Source: Hofstenia miamia
Lineage: Eukaryota > Xenacoelomorpha > Acoela
Length of the DNA stretch: 64,000 nt
Assembly: GCA_004352715.1 (NCBI GenBank)
Contig: SCFE01000051.1
Location: forward strand, 1,820,400-1,884,399
Reading direction: 5' to 3'
A model generated the notes under the pieces. It had not been told where the DNA came from. It saw nothing but the letters and a program-made list of their open reading frames with translations, and did not search any database. Below are positions 55,276 to 64,000 of this stretch, piece by piece (position 1 is the first letter of the stretch; each line of letters starts with the position of its first letter). The translations under genes and the position numbers were made by a program.

Positions 55276-56300
55276 CTGTCCCTGGGTATTTCCAAAGAGA
55301 TTTGGTGCAAAAGATTCATGAAAAAGGCCACTTAAGCATTATACAAACTAAGCACACATTTAACACAAGGTATGTCACAGTTGTCATTAGAGCCACAGTC
55401 CAATATGTAATTGATAAATGCACTACTTGTTTATTACAAGGGACTGGACATTTTCCAGAGCAATGAGCTGAGCTTCACAACAGAGATATAGAATGCACAA
55501 ACAAAGTTGTGCACATGGACATTGAGAAGCTCTCCCACAATGAAGAAGGGTACCAATATCTTCTAGTGCTCATTGATCATTTTACTAAATATGCCTGACT
55601 CATCCCCCTCAACAGTACTAATTCAAAGGTAATTGTAGAGAAAGTAGTAAAGGAATGGATCCTTAAGTTTGGGCCCATGGAACACCTGATTTCTGATCAT
55701 GGTCCCCACTTTGATAACCACCTGATGGAGACTCTAATGAAAGAACTTGAAATACTCTATGAGTTCACTTCTGTGTATCATCTGCAGTCAAACAGAGTCA
55801 TGGAACAGCTTAACCATATGGTCATTAATCTAATTTGAGTCACTCTTGCCCACGCAGCAGGACAAAACTGGAAACACATTATCAAAGCTGTAGAATATTT
55901 TTACAACAATGCAGTGCATTCTACTACAAAGGTCAGCCCTTTTAAGGCTATGTTTGGCCATGAAGCAAGCACCCCTCTTTCTGTTATGTTTCCTGATTAC
56001 AGTGAACCTAAGTTGGAGAATTTTGTGAATCAATGCTACACAAGTTCCAAGAAGTGCAGTTAACTATTTGTAGAAATACTAATCAATCTGTCATCAGCCA
56101 ATGACGGAATTTCAATTGTAAATTATATGGCAAGCCTCCTAAGCTTGGCAACAAGGTCTTCACCTATATTCCTCACCAAATCATTGATGCTAATCAAATA
56201 CAGAAGCTTGCTACTAACTGGCAAGACCTATTCACTATAACCAAAGTGTTAGATCATCATAAATATTTATTAAGTAGTGGGAGAGTCACCTGTTTTCAAT
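55276..56300 (+). pseudogene. integrase of the LTR1a element
   Basis: A degraded HHCC zinc region (about 55310-55440, KCTTCLL visible), then the catalytic core with VHMDIEKLS (Asp 55518-55520), YQYLLVLIDHFTKYA, LISDHGPHFDN (Asp 55695-55697) and SNRVMEQLN (Glu 55803-55805): the DDE triad is complete here, unlike in LTR2 copy A. Then TTKVSPFKAMFGHEASTPL and a C-terminal GPY/F-like part near 56210. Several stops (for example 55597, 55836) inactivate it. Confidence 0.82.
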
Positions 56301-56311
56301 GATTCAAGAGA

Positions 56312-56632
56312 ATGGTTAAAGATATTAGTAACGTCATCATTGACACTAACAGTGAATTTTCACTTGTTGATGACAGAGTAAATGAACTTGAGACTTATAA
56401 TAACCTCACTGAATGTGAGGAGGGGGACCTCACTGAGGTCAAGTATGATAGTTACCTTGGTAATAGTAGCAACATTACTGCTACTCGTATTTTGCCTAGA
56501 CATGGAGTTAGAGACCAAGAGTATTTAGATTATTTAAATACCCAGGATTGGGAACTTAATTATTCTTTATGTTTAGCAACCAAATCACACCAGATGAAGC
56601 AAATGGAAAACCAGCCACCCACAGGGAGATGA
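56312..56632 (+). pseudogene. pol tail of the LTR1a element
   Basis: An open frame of 106 codons after integrase. RILPRHGVRDQEYLDYL matches the post-integrase tail of the LTR2 and LTR3 elements. It stops at PPTGR, and 53 bases later LTR3 begins, so whether this element also had the long 3' extension cannot be seen. Confidence 0.65.
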
Positions 56633-56685
56633 GTGAGGCAAAGGCATAATCCATGAGATAAAAGGAGCTGAGATGTCACCCCTCA

Positions 56686-57326
56686 TGTAGCATCTGCTAC
56701 CAAGTGTTAACTGAGATTAAATCATTCTTTTAAATCATTGTTCCTCATTATATGCAGGTAGGGATGTATTTATGTTAACTCTTTACTCTGATGTAGTATG
56801 CATTTCATTAACCTTTGCTTAACTAGCATAACTTGATACTGTTTAGGTACACTGCCATCACAGTTCTGCTCTGTGATCTGGTTATGGCCTCCAGCCAACT
56901 CTGACCTCTGAATCAAACCACATGCACCTCCATCATTGATCAAGTAGTTCCAAGACTCAGCTCAATGATGTTTTTATGTGTTCCCTATCCTAACTCAGTG
57001 TAGCTCTCAATGCTGTTTGTAACTGACTTAAACTCAATTTGTAATGTGTATTTATAGTTAACTTCAAAAAGTACCTGCTGTTCAAAATTCAAATTTAGAT
57101 CATCTGCCAAAAATGGCTAAAAATAATGGAAGTGAATTTGCCCCCTTTGTTTGGTCAAATTGTTCAACAAGTACTAGTTTGCTATATTAATACTTAGTTG
57201 CATTTACAAAGATGTGATAATTATACTTAAATTGTTTTTTAATCAATAATCATAATTTGATCTAAATCTTGACTAATCATCTGATCTTCTTCTTCTTAGC
57301 AGCATTATGCTTTGGATTATGCTACA
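56686..57326 (-). repeat. LTR3, 3' LTR of the minus-strand LTR3 element
   Basis: 641 bp. In element orientation it starts TGTAGCATAATCC (57326), like LTR2, and ends GCAGATGCTACA (56686). TATAAATA lies about 275 bp in. A polypurine tract (GCTGAGGAGGGCT, 57327-57339) lies before it on the minus strand. A second LTR3 copy starts near 63628. Confidence 0.85.
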
Positions 57327-58996
57327 AGCCCTCCTCAGCTTGCATTATTTTTAGTACAGCTTGTTCTCTGTGGACCAATTCATCAGCTTTTTTAATTATC
57401 ATTTCCACTTGGGGATCACTCCAGCTTGTTGTTGCAAATTCAGGTTGTTTAGTTACTTTCAGTACCACCTCTCTTTCTGTTGTCACTGTACTGTGGTATC
57501 ATAGGAATTTCACCTCTTTAACATTTTCCAATATTAGTATGATCTCTCTGAGTTCATTCATTTTTGCTGAAAAAATCTCATAGAACTTTCAATATAGATG
57601 GATGCCTTTTATTGCTATCATTAATGTCAGGTGTGCATCTGCTCTACTTGTGTGTGCCATCTCTTTGTGTATTGTTGTGTTCAGATAGAAGAATGTAAAG
57701 ACTCTCCTGAGACTCTTTGTACTTGCCACATCCTTATAGAAGAAGCTTATGTTCTCCCTCACCTCTTCTTCTGTTATTGTTGTTGGATCATTTTTATTTA
57801 ATCTTGTCATTGTCACTATTTCTACTAATTTGTGACATCATAGAATCAGTATTTTTTTATCCAATAAGTCCAACCATACTACATCATTCACTGCCAAAAA
57901 CAGCATGATCACCTTTGTTGTTTGTTTGTCTATTTCATCTCACAGTTCTTTTAATTGTTCATGTATCAGTTTTCCTTGAGTGTATAGTTGATAAGAAGTT
58001 ATCACTCCCTCAACATATACCACTTTTTTGTTATCATTATTGAGCAGTATTTCCTTTGACTTTTTATAATCATCTCTCTCAACTATTGCTTTTGCTCCTT
58101 CTTTCATATTCACATAAGTTTTTATATTTGTGTAGAAAGGTTTTTGCAATTTTTACATTCTTAGGTATCCTCCACCTCAGGAGTACCATCAGGATTGAAA
58201 CTGAATGTGGTGGAGTACAGATGAGGATTTTTGTTTTTATTTGTTGCTCTATTTCTTTGTAATCTTCTAACATTGTTGGCGCTGTTGCCAGTCCAATCAT
58301 GGCTGGGTAGTTCATTTTACTCTCTTTTAATGTCTCCCAGTAGATTTGTGTTAGACCTCTTCTGCTCATACTCATCTGAATTTTCTCATTCACTTCCAGC
58401 TTTGATGTAATGCATTCTACATCCACCACCAACTGATTGCATGGTTTTAACATTTCTTTGAGTTTAGTTTTCATGAATGCCTCTGGGAACATCAATTTCA
58501 TAAATGCAACTGTCTGCTCTTCTTTTATGTACTGATAGTTTCTGGAGTGAATTTCCTCCTTTTCCTTAGTTATTTTTATTTTGACCAAGAATCTTTCGTC
58601 ATCTGTGTTGATCCATTCCACTGTATGTTCTGGTGTGGAGGCTCCCCATTTCTCTATATTTATTCTGTCAATCTGTTGTTGCATCTTTGGGGATAATAGT
58701 AATTGTGTTAATGTTAATATTTCTTCTTCCTCTAGAATCTCCTTTTGTGTCTTAGTTGTCATTTCACAGACTTCAACAGGTTCCATTATTCCTCCCCTTT
58801 GCATCATCTCTGCACTCTTTATTATCTTCACAAATGTACAGCAAGGGCTCTCTTTTTCATACCTTTTCATGTCTTGTTCTAGCATTTGTTGTATATTTTT
58901 ACTCTTCATCATGTTTGTGATCTCTTTGGTGTTTACTATCCTTCTTTTTATAATTTTCTTTGTTATTAGCCATGATTCTGTCTTGACCTGTCTTAG
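57322..58996 (-). pseudogene. 3' extension of pol in the LTR3 element, C-terminal half
   Basis: Minus strand from the LTR4 insertion to a TAG inside LTR3. ORF 58912-58079 (277 codons) is charged and probably helical (NIQQMLEQDMKRYEKES, LLLSPKMQQQIDRINIEKWG, MKLMFPEAFMKTKLKEML). It has no counterpart in the LTR2 copy, which is deleted here. After frame changes, 58149-57940, 57816-57589 (TITEEEVRENISFFYKDV, HTSRADAHLTLMIAIKGIHL) and the last part (TTEREVVLKVTKQPEF, EQAVLKIMQAEEGL) match the LTR2 copy. One stop in FL*Y corresponds to FLRY in LTR2, a CGA to TGA change. No envelope or membrane features. Function unknown. Confidence 0.75.
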
Positions 58997-60286
58997 TGTA
59001 ACATAATCGTAATCTTACTATATGTGGTCAAATTGAGAAAAAAGAAAGAAGAAACCAAGACTGAATATTAAAATAAAATATTAATTGTAAAAACATATGC
59101 ATAAGATTAATTAGTTATTTTTGTAAATTTATAGTGCAGTATTTTTGATATTAATTAATTTGGCAAAACCGCACTAGACTAAATCGCTACTGCTAATTAA
59201 GGCAGAACTGGGTAATCAGCAGACGAACAGAAATTAAAACGTTCGGAATTGTAAACAACTGGAATTAGCAGGTACTAGTTAAATATTTGATTGTTGTTAA
59301 TTCTTTTACTATAAAAAGTGTGTAGTTGATCAATTTGTTGATGAATCTAATTTACTGGATTTACTTTACTTCTTTTGTATCAGGTTATCTTAATTAATAC
59401 AATGGAAAGCTAAACGTTCGAGCCCTTGGGTATTCTAGACGGTGGTTCACGAATCCAGTTAATGGGTGCAGTGTATAGCCGGTGCTTACCCGAGAGGCTC
59501 TTAGGTTAGGTGTAGGAATAGGGGGCTTTTACTCGTATTAGCTTTCCTATCGTTCGTTGTTCATATTACAACTTTTATTACATTATGTTATTACATCTGT
59601 TTACATCAGGAAACCTAGGAAATCGCCAGATCTATTTGTATTATCTTGGATGTTGTTTATTACGTTATGATTACTAGTAGACTGACGGACTATCAATTCA
59701 TCCTTTTTCCCCTGACCGTATTGATTGTTCGCATGTACTCTAGGCCAGCATGTAACTATTTATATGTAAGGTTATTATATGTACGAACTCATAACAAGCT
59801 ACTGCATCACGGTTGCGAGATTCCTTTATTAAATAAATGCATTGATAACAAGAACAATCAATACATCAAATTAGTAAGGTATCACACATTATCACCATTT
59901 TATTTGTACACACTATTCCATTACACTGAGTCATCTAAGTTGTGGTTGGTGTCTCTATCGATGTACCAGTATCGCATGGAAATACTCGTGATAGCGTAAT
60001 TCTTCAATTCCTCTTTTGTGCTTTGCTGCAGGTCGGGTAAGCGTACCCTGTACTTTGTACCCTCCATCTCGTGTCTTGGATCTAAAGTAATAGTAGTTAG
60101 TTTTGTATCAATGTTAGTTGATCAGATAATAATATAGTTATTTAACGGCTGAACGAAAGAACTGAAAGAAGAGAGATGGAGAATGGAGTCTGTCACCTAC
60201 CATACTATCAGAGGAGGGAATAAATGTTATAGCAGCTCCTAAATTAAGCTAATAATTTATAGTATAGAGGTTGGCGAGATTCTACA
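58997..60286 (+). repeat. LTR4, solo LTR inserted in the LTR3 element
   Basis: 1290 bp from TGTAACATAATCG to GCGAGATTCTACA, flanked by TTAG on both sides (58993-58996, 60287-60290). Removing it joins two parts that align with an unbroken part of the LTR2 element (near 38160). A TATAAAAAG box lies at about 59311 if read on the + strand. It contains no gene; the ORF at 59646-59999 is chance. Confidence 0.88.
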
Positions 60287-60290
60287 TTAG

Positions 60291-61270
60291 TCATGTTTCA
60301 GAGGTGGCACCTCACATATATTTCCTCATGGGTTTGTCAAATATTGTTATCTCTTCTGGTGTAATTCCTGTTATGTTTGCTATGTCCACTGTTGACATTC
60401 TTCCCATTGGGCTTTTGTTGACAATAAATTGCTGATAAATTTCTTGATTTCCTGCATCAGCTTTTTGATTCTGTTGGGAGACGTCAACTTCTCTACATGT
60501 CCTTTCAACAACCAGTTTTTTGTTTGTGTGTTTACTGGGGACAGTGCTATCTCATACTTCTTTGTCTTTGTTAGTTTGTGTCAACCTGATCTTGAGATTG
60601 GTAGCCTTAGTTCCTGCTCCTGTGTAGTGAATATTGCTAACAACTATGCTGATGTTCTGAATCTAACTTCCAGGGTGTTTTTCTCTTCAAATCTTATGTT
60701 TTTGAAATCCTTTGTTGAGTTCAGCTCATATGCTCTATTGATCTCTGTGAGTGCTACCTCAACTGTCTTGTGGTATTTTTTCAATGGGACCTCAATATGT
60801 ATTTCTGGCTATTCCTTTGTTTTCTTTTGTAACTTCATTGGGTCCCATATCTCCTGTATCTTCTTTATATGTTCTTGTCTTTGTGTGAGGCTACACTTGA
60901 TGAATAGCATATTTGCTTTCTCTATGCCCTCTGCATCTGTCATCATCTCTATAGTTTTTATTTGTTTATATAAGTCTATCACTATACATGGATCTACCAT
61001 CAATCTGCAATAGGCTACCCAGTAATTGATTTGCAAATCTATGTGTATCAATTCCACAACTTTTGTCTCCAAAATTATTTTCTCCCATAAGAACACATTT
61101 TCTACTTGTATTTGTAGCTCACCCAGGAACAGTGGTAGTTCTTCAAATGTGGTTCTCCTGATGATCACTATTCTCATGTCCTGCACTCTTGCCATCCTTA
61201 GCATTTGGTCTAGCTGTTTTTCTAAATATTTGTTGTATTCAGATGCCTTCTCACTCTGCGCCTTTGATTA
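60291..61270 (-). pseudogene. 3' extension of pol in the LTR3 element, N-terminal half
   Basis: Blocks shared with the LTR2 copy in the same order: YNKYLEKQLDQMLRMARVQD, HIDLQINYW, MVDPCIVIDLYKQIKTIEM, EGIEKANMLFIKCSLTQRQE, AWLLAIFTTQEQELRLPISR, HKLTKTKKYEIA, NTQTKNWLLKGHVEKL. About 85 residues found at the start of the LTR2 block (39304 onward) are missing. Stops and frame changes are few but present. Function unknown. Confidence 0.75.
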
Positions 61271-61413
61271 GTCATCAGTTGGTTCTCATCTCTTCTGCCT
61301 TCTGTTGGACGTCTGCTTCGAGATTTCCTTTGTATTCTCCTCTGTGGGTTTGACATTGTCATCTCCTCTAGTCTTTGATTTTGGAGCACTCTCTTCCTCA
61401 ATGGCTGTTGCAT
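61222..61413 (-). pseudogene. Arg-rich overlapping frame, LTR3 element
   Basis: 64 codons starting MQQPLRKRV with RRIQRKSRSRR and GRRDENQLMTNQRRRVRRH. The counterpart in LTR2 (from 40067) starts MMHQLMKKRV and has the same RRDEN block, in the same offset from the pol tail. It may be a start of the extension in a shifted frame or only a shadow of conserved DNA. Confidence 0.4.
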
Positions 61414-62132
61414 CTTGTTCTATTTTCCTAAATTCAGAAAGTAAGTTTATATCCCATATTTCTGGGTCATATATATATATTTATCTCTTGCTGCATGCCT
61501 TGGCAGCACTCTTCTTGGTACATTTTTGTTGCTGATATTTGCTTTGAATTCTTCATCAAAGCCTTCCTCTGGCAAACTATCTAATTTGCTCATGTCATAT
61601 ACAATCTCATTACCATTGATGCAGCTTATTTTGAACTCAGCATTTTCATCTAATATCAATTCTTTGATATCTGCCATTGCTTGCTTTAGGTTCTGGAAAT
61701 GCAATAATCTATCATTATTTAAAATGTACTCATTATTTGGTAATACTTGCGTTATTTTATATGGACCTGACCAAATCACTTTTTGGACCTGGTTTGTGTC
61801 TGTTAATTTCATCAGTGTGAATGCATAAACTGTGTTGCCTATCTTATGGACATGACCACAAATTTTTTTATTGTAGTTTCACTGTTGTCTCACAGCAGAT
61901 TTCTTTGTGTTATGGCACATCATCTTGTGTATTGCTGTTATCTGATTTCTCAGTTGATCCACATATTAGTTGTCCATCTTTCTGCTGTAGGCAAAATATG
62001 CATCAATAATGGCGTTGCCACCTCTCTTCTGAACATGGCCTTGAATGGTGTTATCCCAGTTGTCAAATGCATGGGCATATTGTAAAAGTACTCAATCATT
62101 TCAATTACTTCTCTCCATTTGTGACCCCCTAT
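61274..62132 (-). pseudogene. integrase C-terminus and pol tail, LTR3 element
   Basis: Minus strand from the gap: REVIEMIEYFYNMPMHLTTG, ITPFKAMFRREVATPLLM, VWSGPYKITQVLPNNEYIL (GPY/F-like), RLLHFQNLKQAMADIKE, then without a stop FDEEFKANISNK and RRVLPRHAARDKY. A (TA)n run at 61467-61482 shifts the frame, after which INLLSEFRKIEQDATAIEEE continues. The catalytic core lies in the gap. Confidence 0.82.
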
Positions 62133-63132
62133 NNNNNNNNNNNNNNNNNNNNNNNNNNNNNNNNNNNNNNNNNNNNNNNNNNNNNNNNNNNNNNNNNNNN
62201 NNNNNNNNNNNNNNNNNNNNNNNNNNNNNNNNNNNNNNNNNNNNNNNNNNNNNNNNNNNNNNNNNNNNNNNNNNNNNNNNNNNNNNNNNNNNNNNNNNNN
62301 NNNNNNNNNNNNNNNNNNNNNNNNNNNNNNNNNNNNNNNNNNNNNNNNNNNNNNNNNNNNNNNNNNNNNNNNNNNNNNNNNNNNNNNNNNNNNNNNNNNN
62401 NNNNNNNNNNNNNNNNNNNNNNNNNNNNNNNNNNNNNNNNNNNNNNNNNNNNNNNNNNNNNNNNNNNNNNNNNNNNNNNNNNNNNNNNNNNNNNNNNNNN
62501 NNNNNNNNNNNNNNNNNNNNNNNNNNNNNNNNNNNNNNNNNNNNNNNNNNNNNNNNNNNNNNNNNNNNNNNNNNNNNNNNNNNNNNNNNNNNNNNNNNNN
62601 NNNNNNNNNNNNNNNNNNNNNNNNNNNNNNNNNNNNNNNNNNNNNNNNNNNNNNNNNNNNNNNNNNNNNNNNNNNNNNNNNNNNNNNNNNNNNNNNNNNN
62701 NNNNNNNNNNNNNNNNNNNNNNNNNNNNNNNNNNNNNNNNNNNNNNNNNNNNNNNNNNNNNNNNNNNNNNNNNNNNNNNNNNNNNNNNNNNNNNNNNNNN
62801 NNNNNNNNNNNNNNNNNNNNNNNNNNNNNNNNNNNNNNNNNNNNNNNNNNNNNNNNNNNNNNNNNNNNNNNNNNNNNNNNNNNNNNNNNNNNNNNNNNNN
62901 NNNNNNNNNNNNNNNNNNNNNNNNNNNNNNNNNNNNNNNNNNNNNNNNNNNNNNNNNNNNNNNNNNNNNNNNNNNNNNNNNNNNNNNNNNNNNNNNNNNN
63001 NNNNNNNNNNNNNNNNNNNNNNNNNNNNNNNNNNNNNNNNNNNNNNNNNNNNNNNNNNNNNNNNNNNNNNNNNNNNNNNNNNNNNNNNNNNNNNNNNNNN
63101 NNNNNNNNNNNNNNNNNNNNNNNNNNNNNNNN
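62133..63132. other. assembly gap of exactly 1000 N
   Basis: Hides the rest of the LTR3 element (gag to integrase core); the true size must be larger if the element is full length. Confidence 0.98.
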
Positions 63133-63153
63133 ATATATATATATATATATATA
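63133..63153. repeat. (AT)n microsatellite at gap edge
   Basis: (AT)n directly after the gap. Confidence 0.9.
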
Positions 63154-63625
63154 ATGTATATTATGCCAATGATCTCATTAATAAACTTCCACTTCAAAAT
63201 AGATTTCTTGAAGCATACTGAAGAGGAATTTAAGGGAATTTAAATAATTTGAAGTTCGCGCTAAGCATGCATAGGCATTCTAGAAATATCAAGTTTTAAA
63301 TTCTGATAGAAATCCCATGCAAATTATAGGAAGTTTCGATGAGAGTCCTGTAATGAAATATTTGAACTTCAATACATTAATACTTCCGAAATTTCTAAAA
63401 AAAATTGAGAAAGTCCTGAGATTTTAAACTAGCCGTATTCCCATTTTCAAACATTTTTCAAGCTTATTGTATGATTTGGAAATAGTGATAAATGGACAGA
63501 TCTATTGGCAAACTTGCTTGAATGTAATGTTTTTTTAAGTAAAGAACAAAGTAAAGTATTCAAATGAATGCTACTTATTACAGTACTTAGAATATGCAAT
63601 TAAAAATCTAAAAACCATCTGCGAT
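63154..63625. other. AT-rich stretch, nothing identified
   Basis: Base composition like the unique DNA of the left part; no element sequence recognised. Confidence 0.5.
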
Positions 63626-63627
63626 AA

Positions 63628-64000
63628 TATAGCATCTGCTACCAAGCATTAACAGAGATTAAATCATTCTTTTAAATTATTGTTCCTCGTTATATGCGGT
63701 TAGGAATGTACTTGTGTTAACTCTTTACTCCAATATAAGATACGTTTCATTAACCCTTACTTAACTAGAGTAACTCGATACTGTTTAGGTATACTGCCAT
63801 CACAGTTCTGCTCCGTGATCTTGCTGTGGCCTCCGGCCGACTCCAATCTCCGAATCACTCCACAGGTGCCTCCATCATTGATCGAGTAGTTTAATGTCTC
63901 AGCTCAAATATGTTCTTATGTGTTCCCTATCCTAACTCAATGCAGCTCTCGATGCTGTTTGTAACTGACTTAAACTCAATATGTAATGTGTATTTATGTT
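63628..64000 (-). repeat. second LTR3 copy, partial
   Basis: Aligns with 56686-57060 (AGCATCTGCTACCAAG and on, then AACTCTTTACTC, GTTCTGCTC.GTGATCT, TGTAATGTGTATTTAT) and runs off the window. The first bases are TATAGC, not TGTAGC. No primer-binding site lies beside it, so it is not the intact 5' LTR next to the leader of the LTR3 element; a solo or separate copy is more likely. It keeps CG at places where 56686-57326 has TG or CA. Confidence 0.8.

Noticed and set aside
59646-59999. 117-codon + ORF
   Set aside because: Lies wholly inside solo LTR4 and has no domain.
63628-64000. Calling this the 5' LTR of the LTR3 element
   Set aside because: No primer-binding site lies next to it on the element side, and the adjacent DNA looks like unique AT-rich sequence.
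1-64000. tRNA, rRNA, CRISPR arrays, bacterial operons or riboswitches
   Set aside because: No cloverleaf with a GGTTCGAATC-like arm, no regular spacer array and no rRNA landmark was seen on either strand.

Overview
The window is AT-rich eukaryotic DNA, most likely from an invertebrate animal. The evidence is a spliced FCF1/UTP24 gene, a Rab-type GTPase gene, and relics of many animal-type transposable elements (mariner, hAT, piggyBac, non-LTR and Ty3/gypsy-like LTR elements). No bacterial, phage or CRISPR features are seen. The species cannot be fixed from the sequence. Five runs of exactly 1000 N, plus shorter gaps, show a scaffolded short-read type assembly; several gaps abut (TA)n microsatellites.

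Left part (1-33 kb): mostly AT-rich non-coding DNA with decayed transposons. There is an inverted duplication (1-577 against 3427-3950), two non-LTR retrotransposon 3' fragments (one split by a 922-bp mariner), a 1.78-kb hAT-like element (10539-12315), a hAT-like MITE with perfect 20-bp ends and a perfect 8-bp target duplication (21017-21548), a second hAT-like MITE (23714-24575) inside a larger inverted-repeat element, a dead piggyBac copy (28690-29982) and a cluster of CAAGTTC-rich repeats (30717-32510). Only two host genes are well supported: an intronless, atypical Rab-like GTPase (19249-19839, +) and FCF1 (exons 27392-27668 and 25686-26014, minus).

Right part (33-64 kb): a nested pile of Ty3/gypsy-like LTR retrotransposons. 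The oldest is a + strand element: LTR1a, broken gag, then PR-RT-RH-IN at 52.8-56.6 kb. It is split between gag and protease by a second LTR of the same family (LTR1b, 4-bp duplication ATGA). LTR1b is itself split by a minus-strand LTR2 element (36431-52328, 4-bp duplication GTGC). Downstream is a third related minus-strand element (LTR3), whose coding region holds a solo LTR4 (4-bp duplication TTAG). The interior of the LTR2 block is a mosaic of several copies joined across gaps.

The most interesting item is a long coding region 3' of integrase in both the LTR2 and LTR3 elements, where retroviruses carry env. It is conserved block by block between the two diverged families, is mostly charged and probably helical, shows no envelope hallmarks, and ends with a stop codon formed inside the LTR itself. 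I recognise no known domain in it. All retroelement copies seen here carry inactivating lesions.
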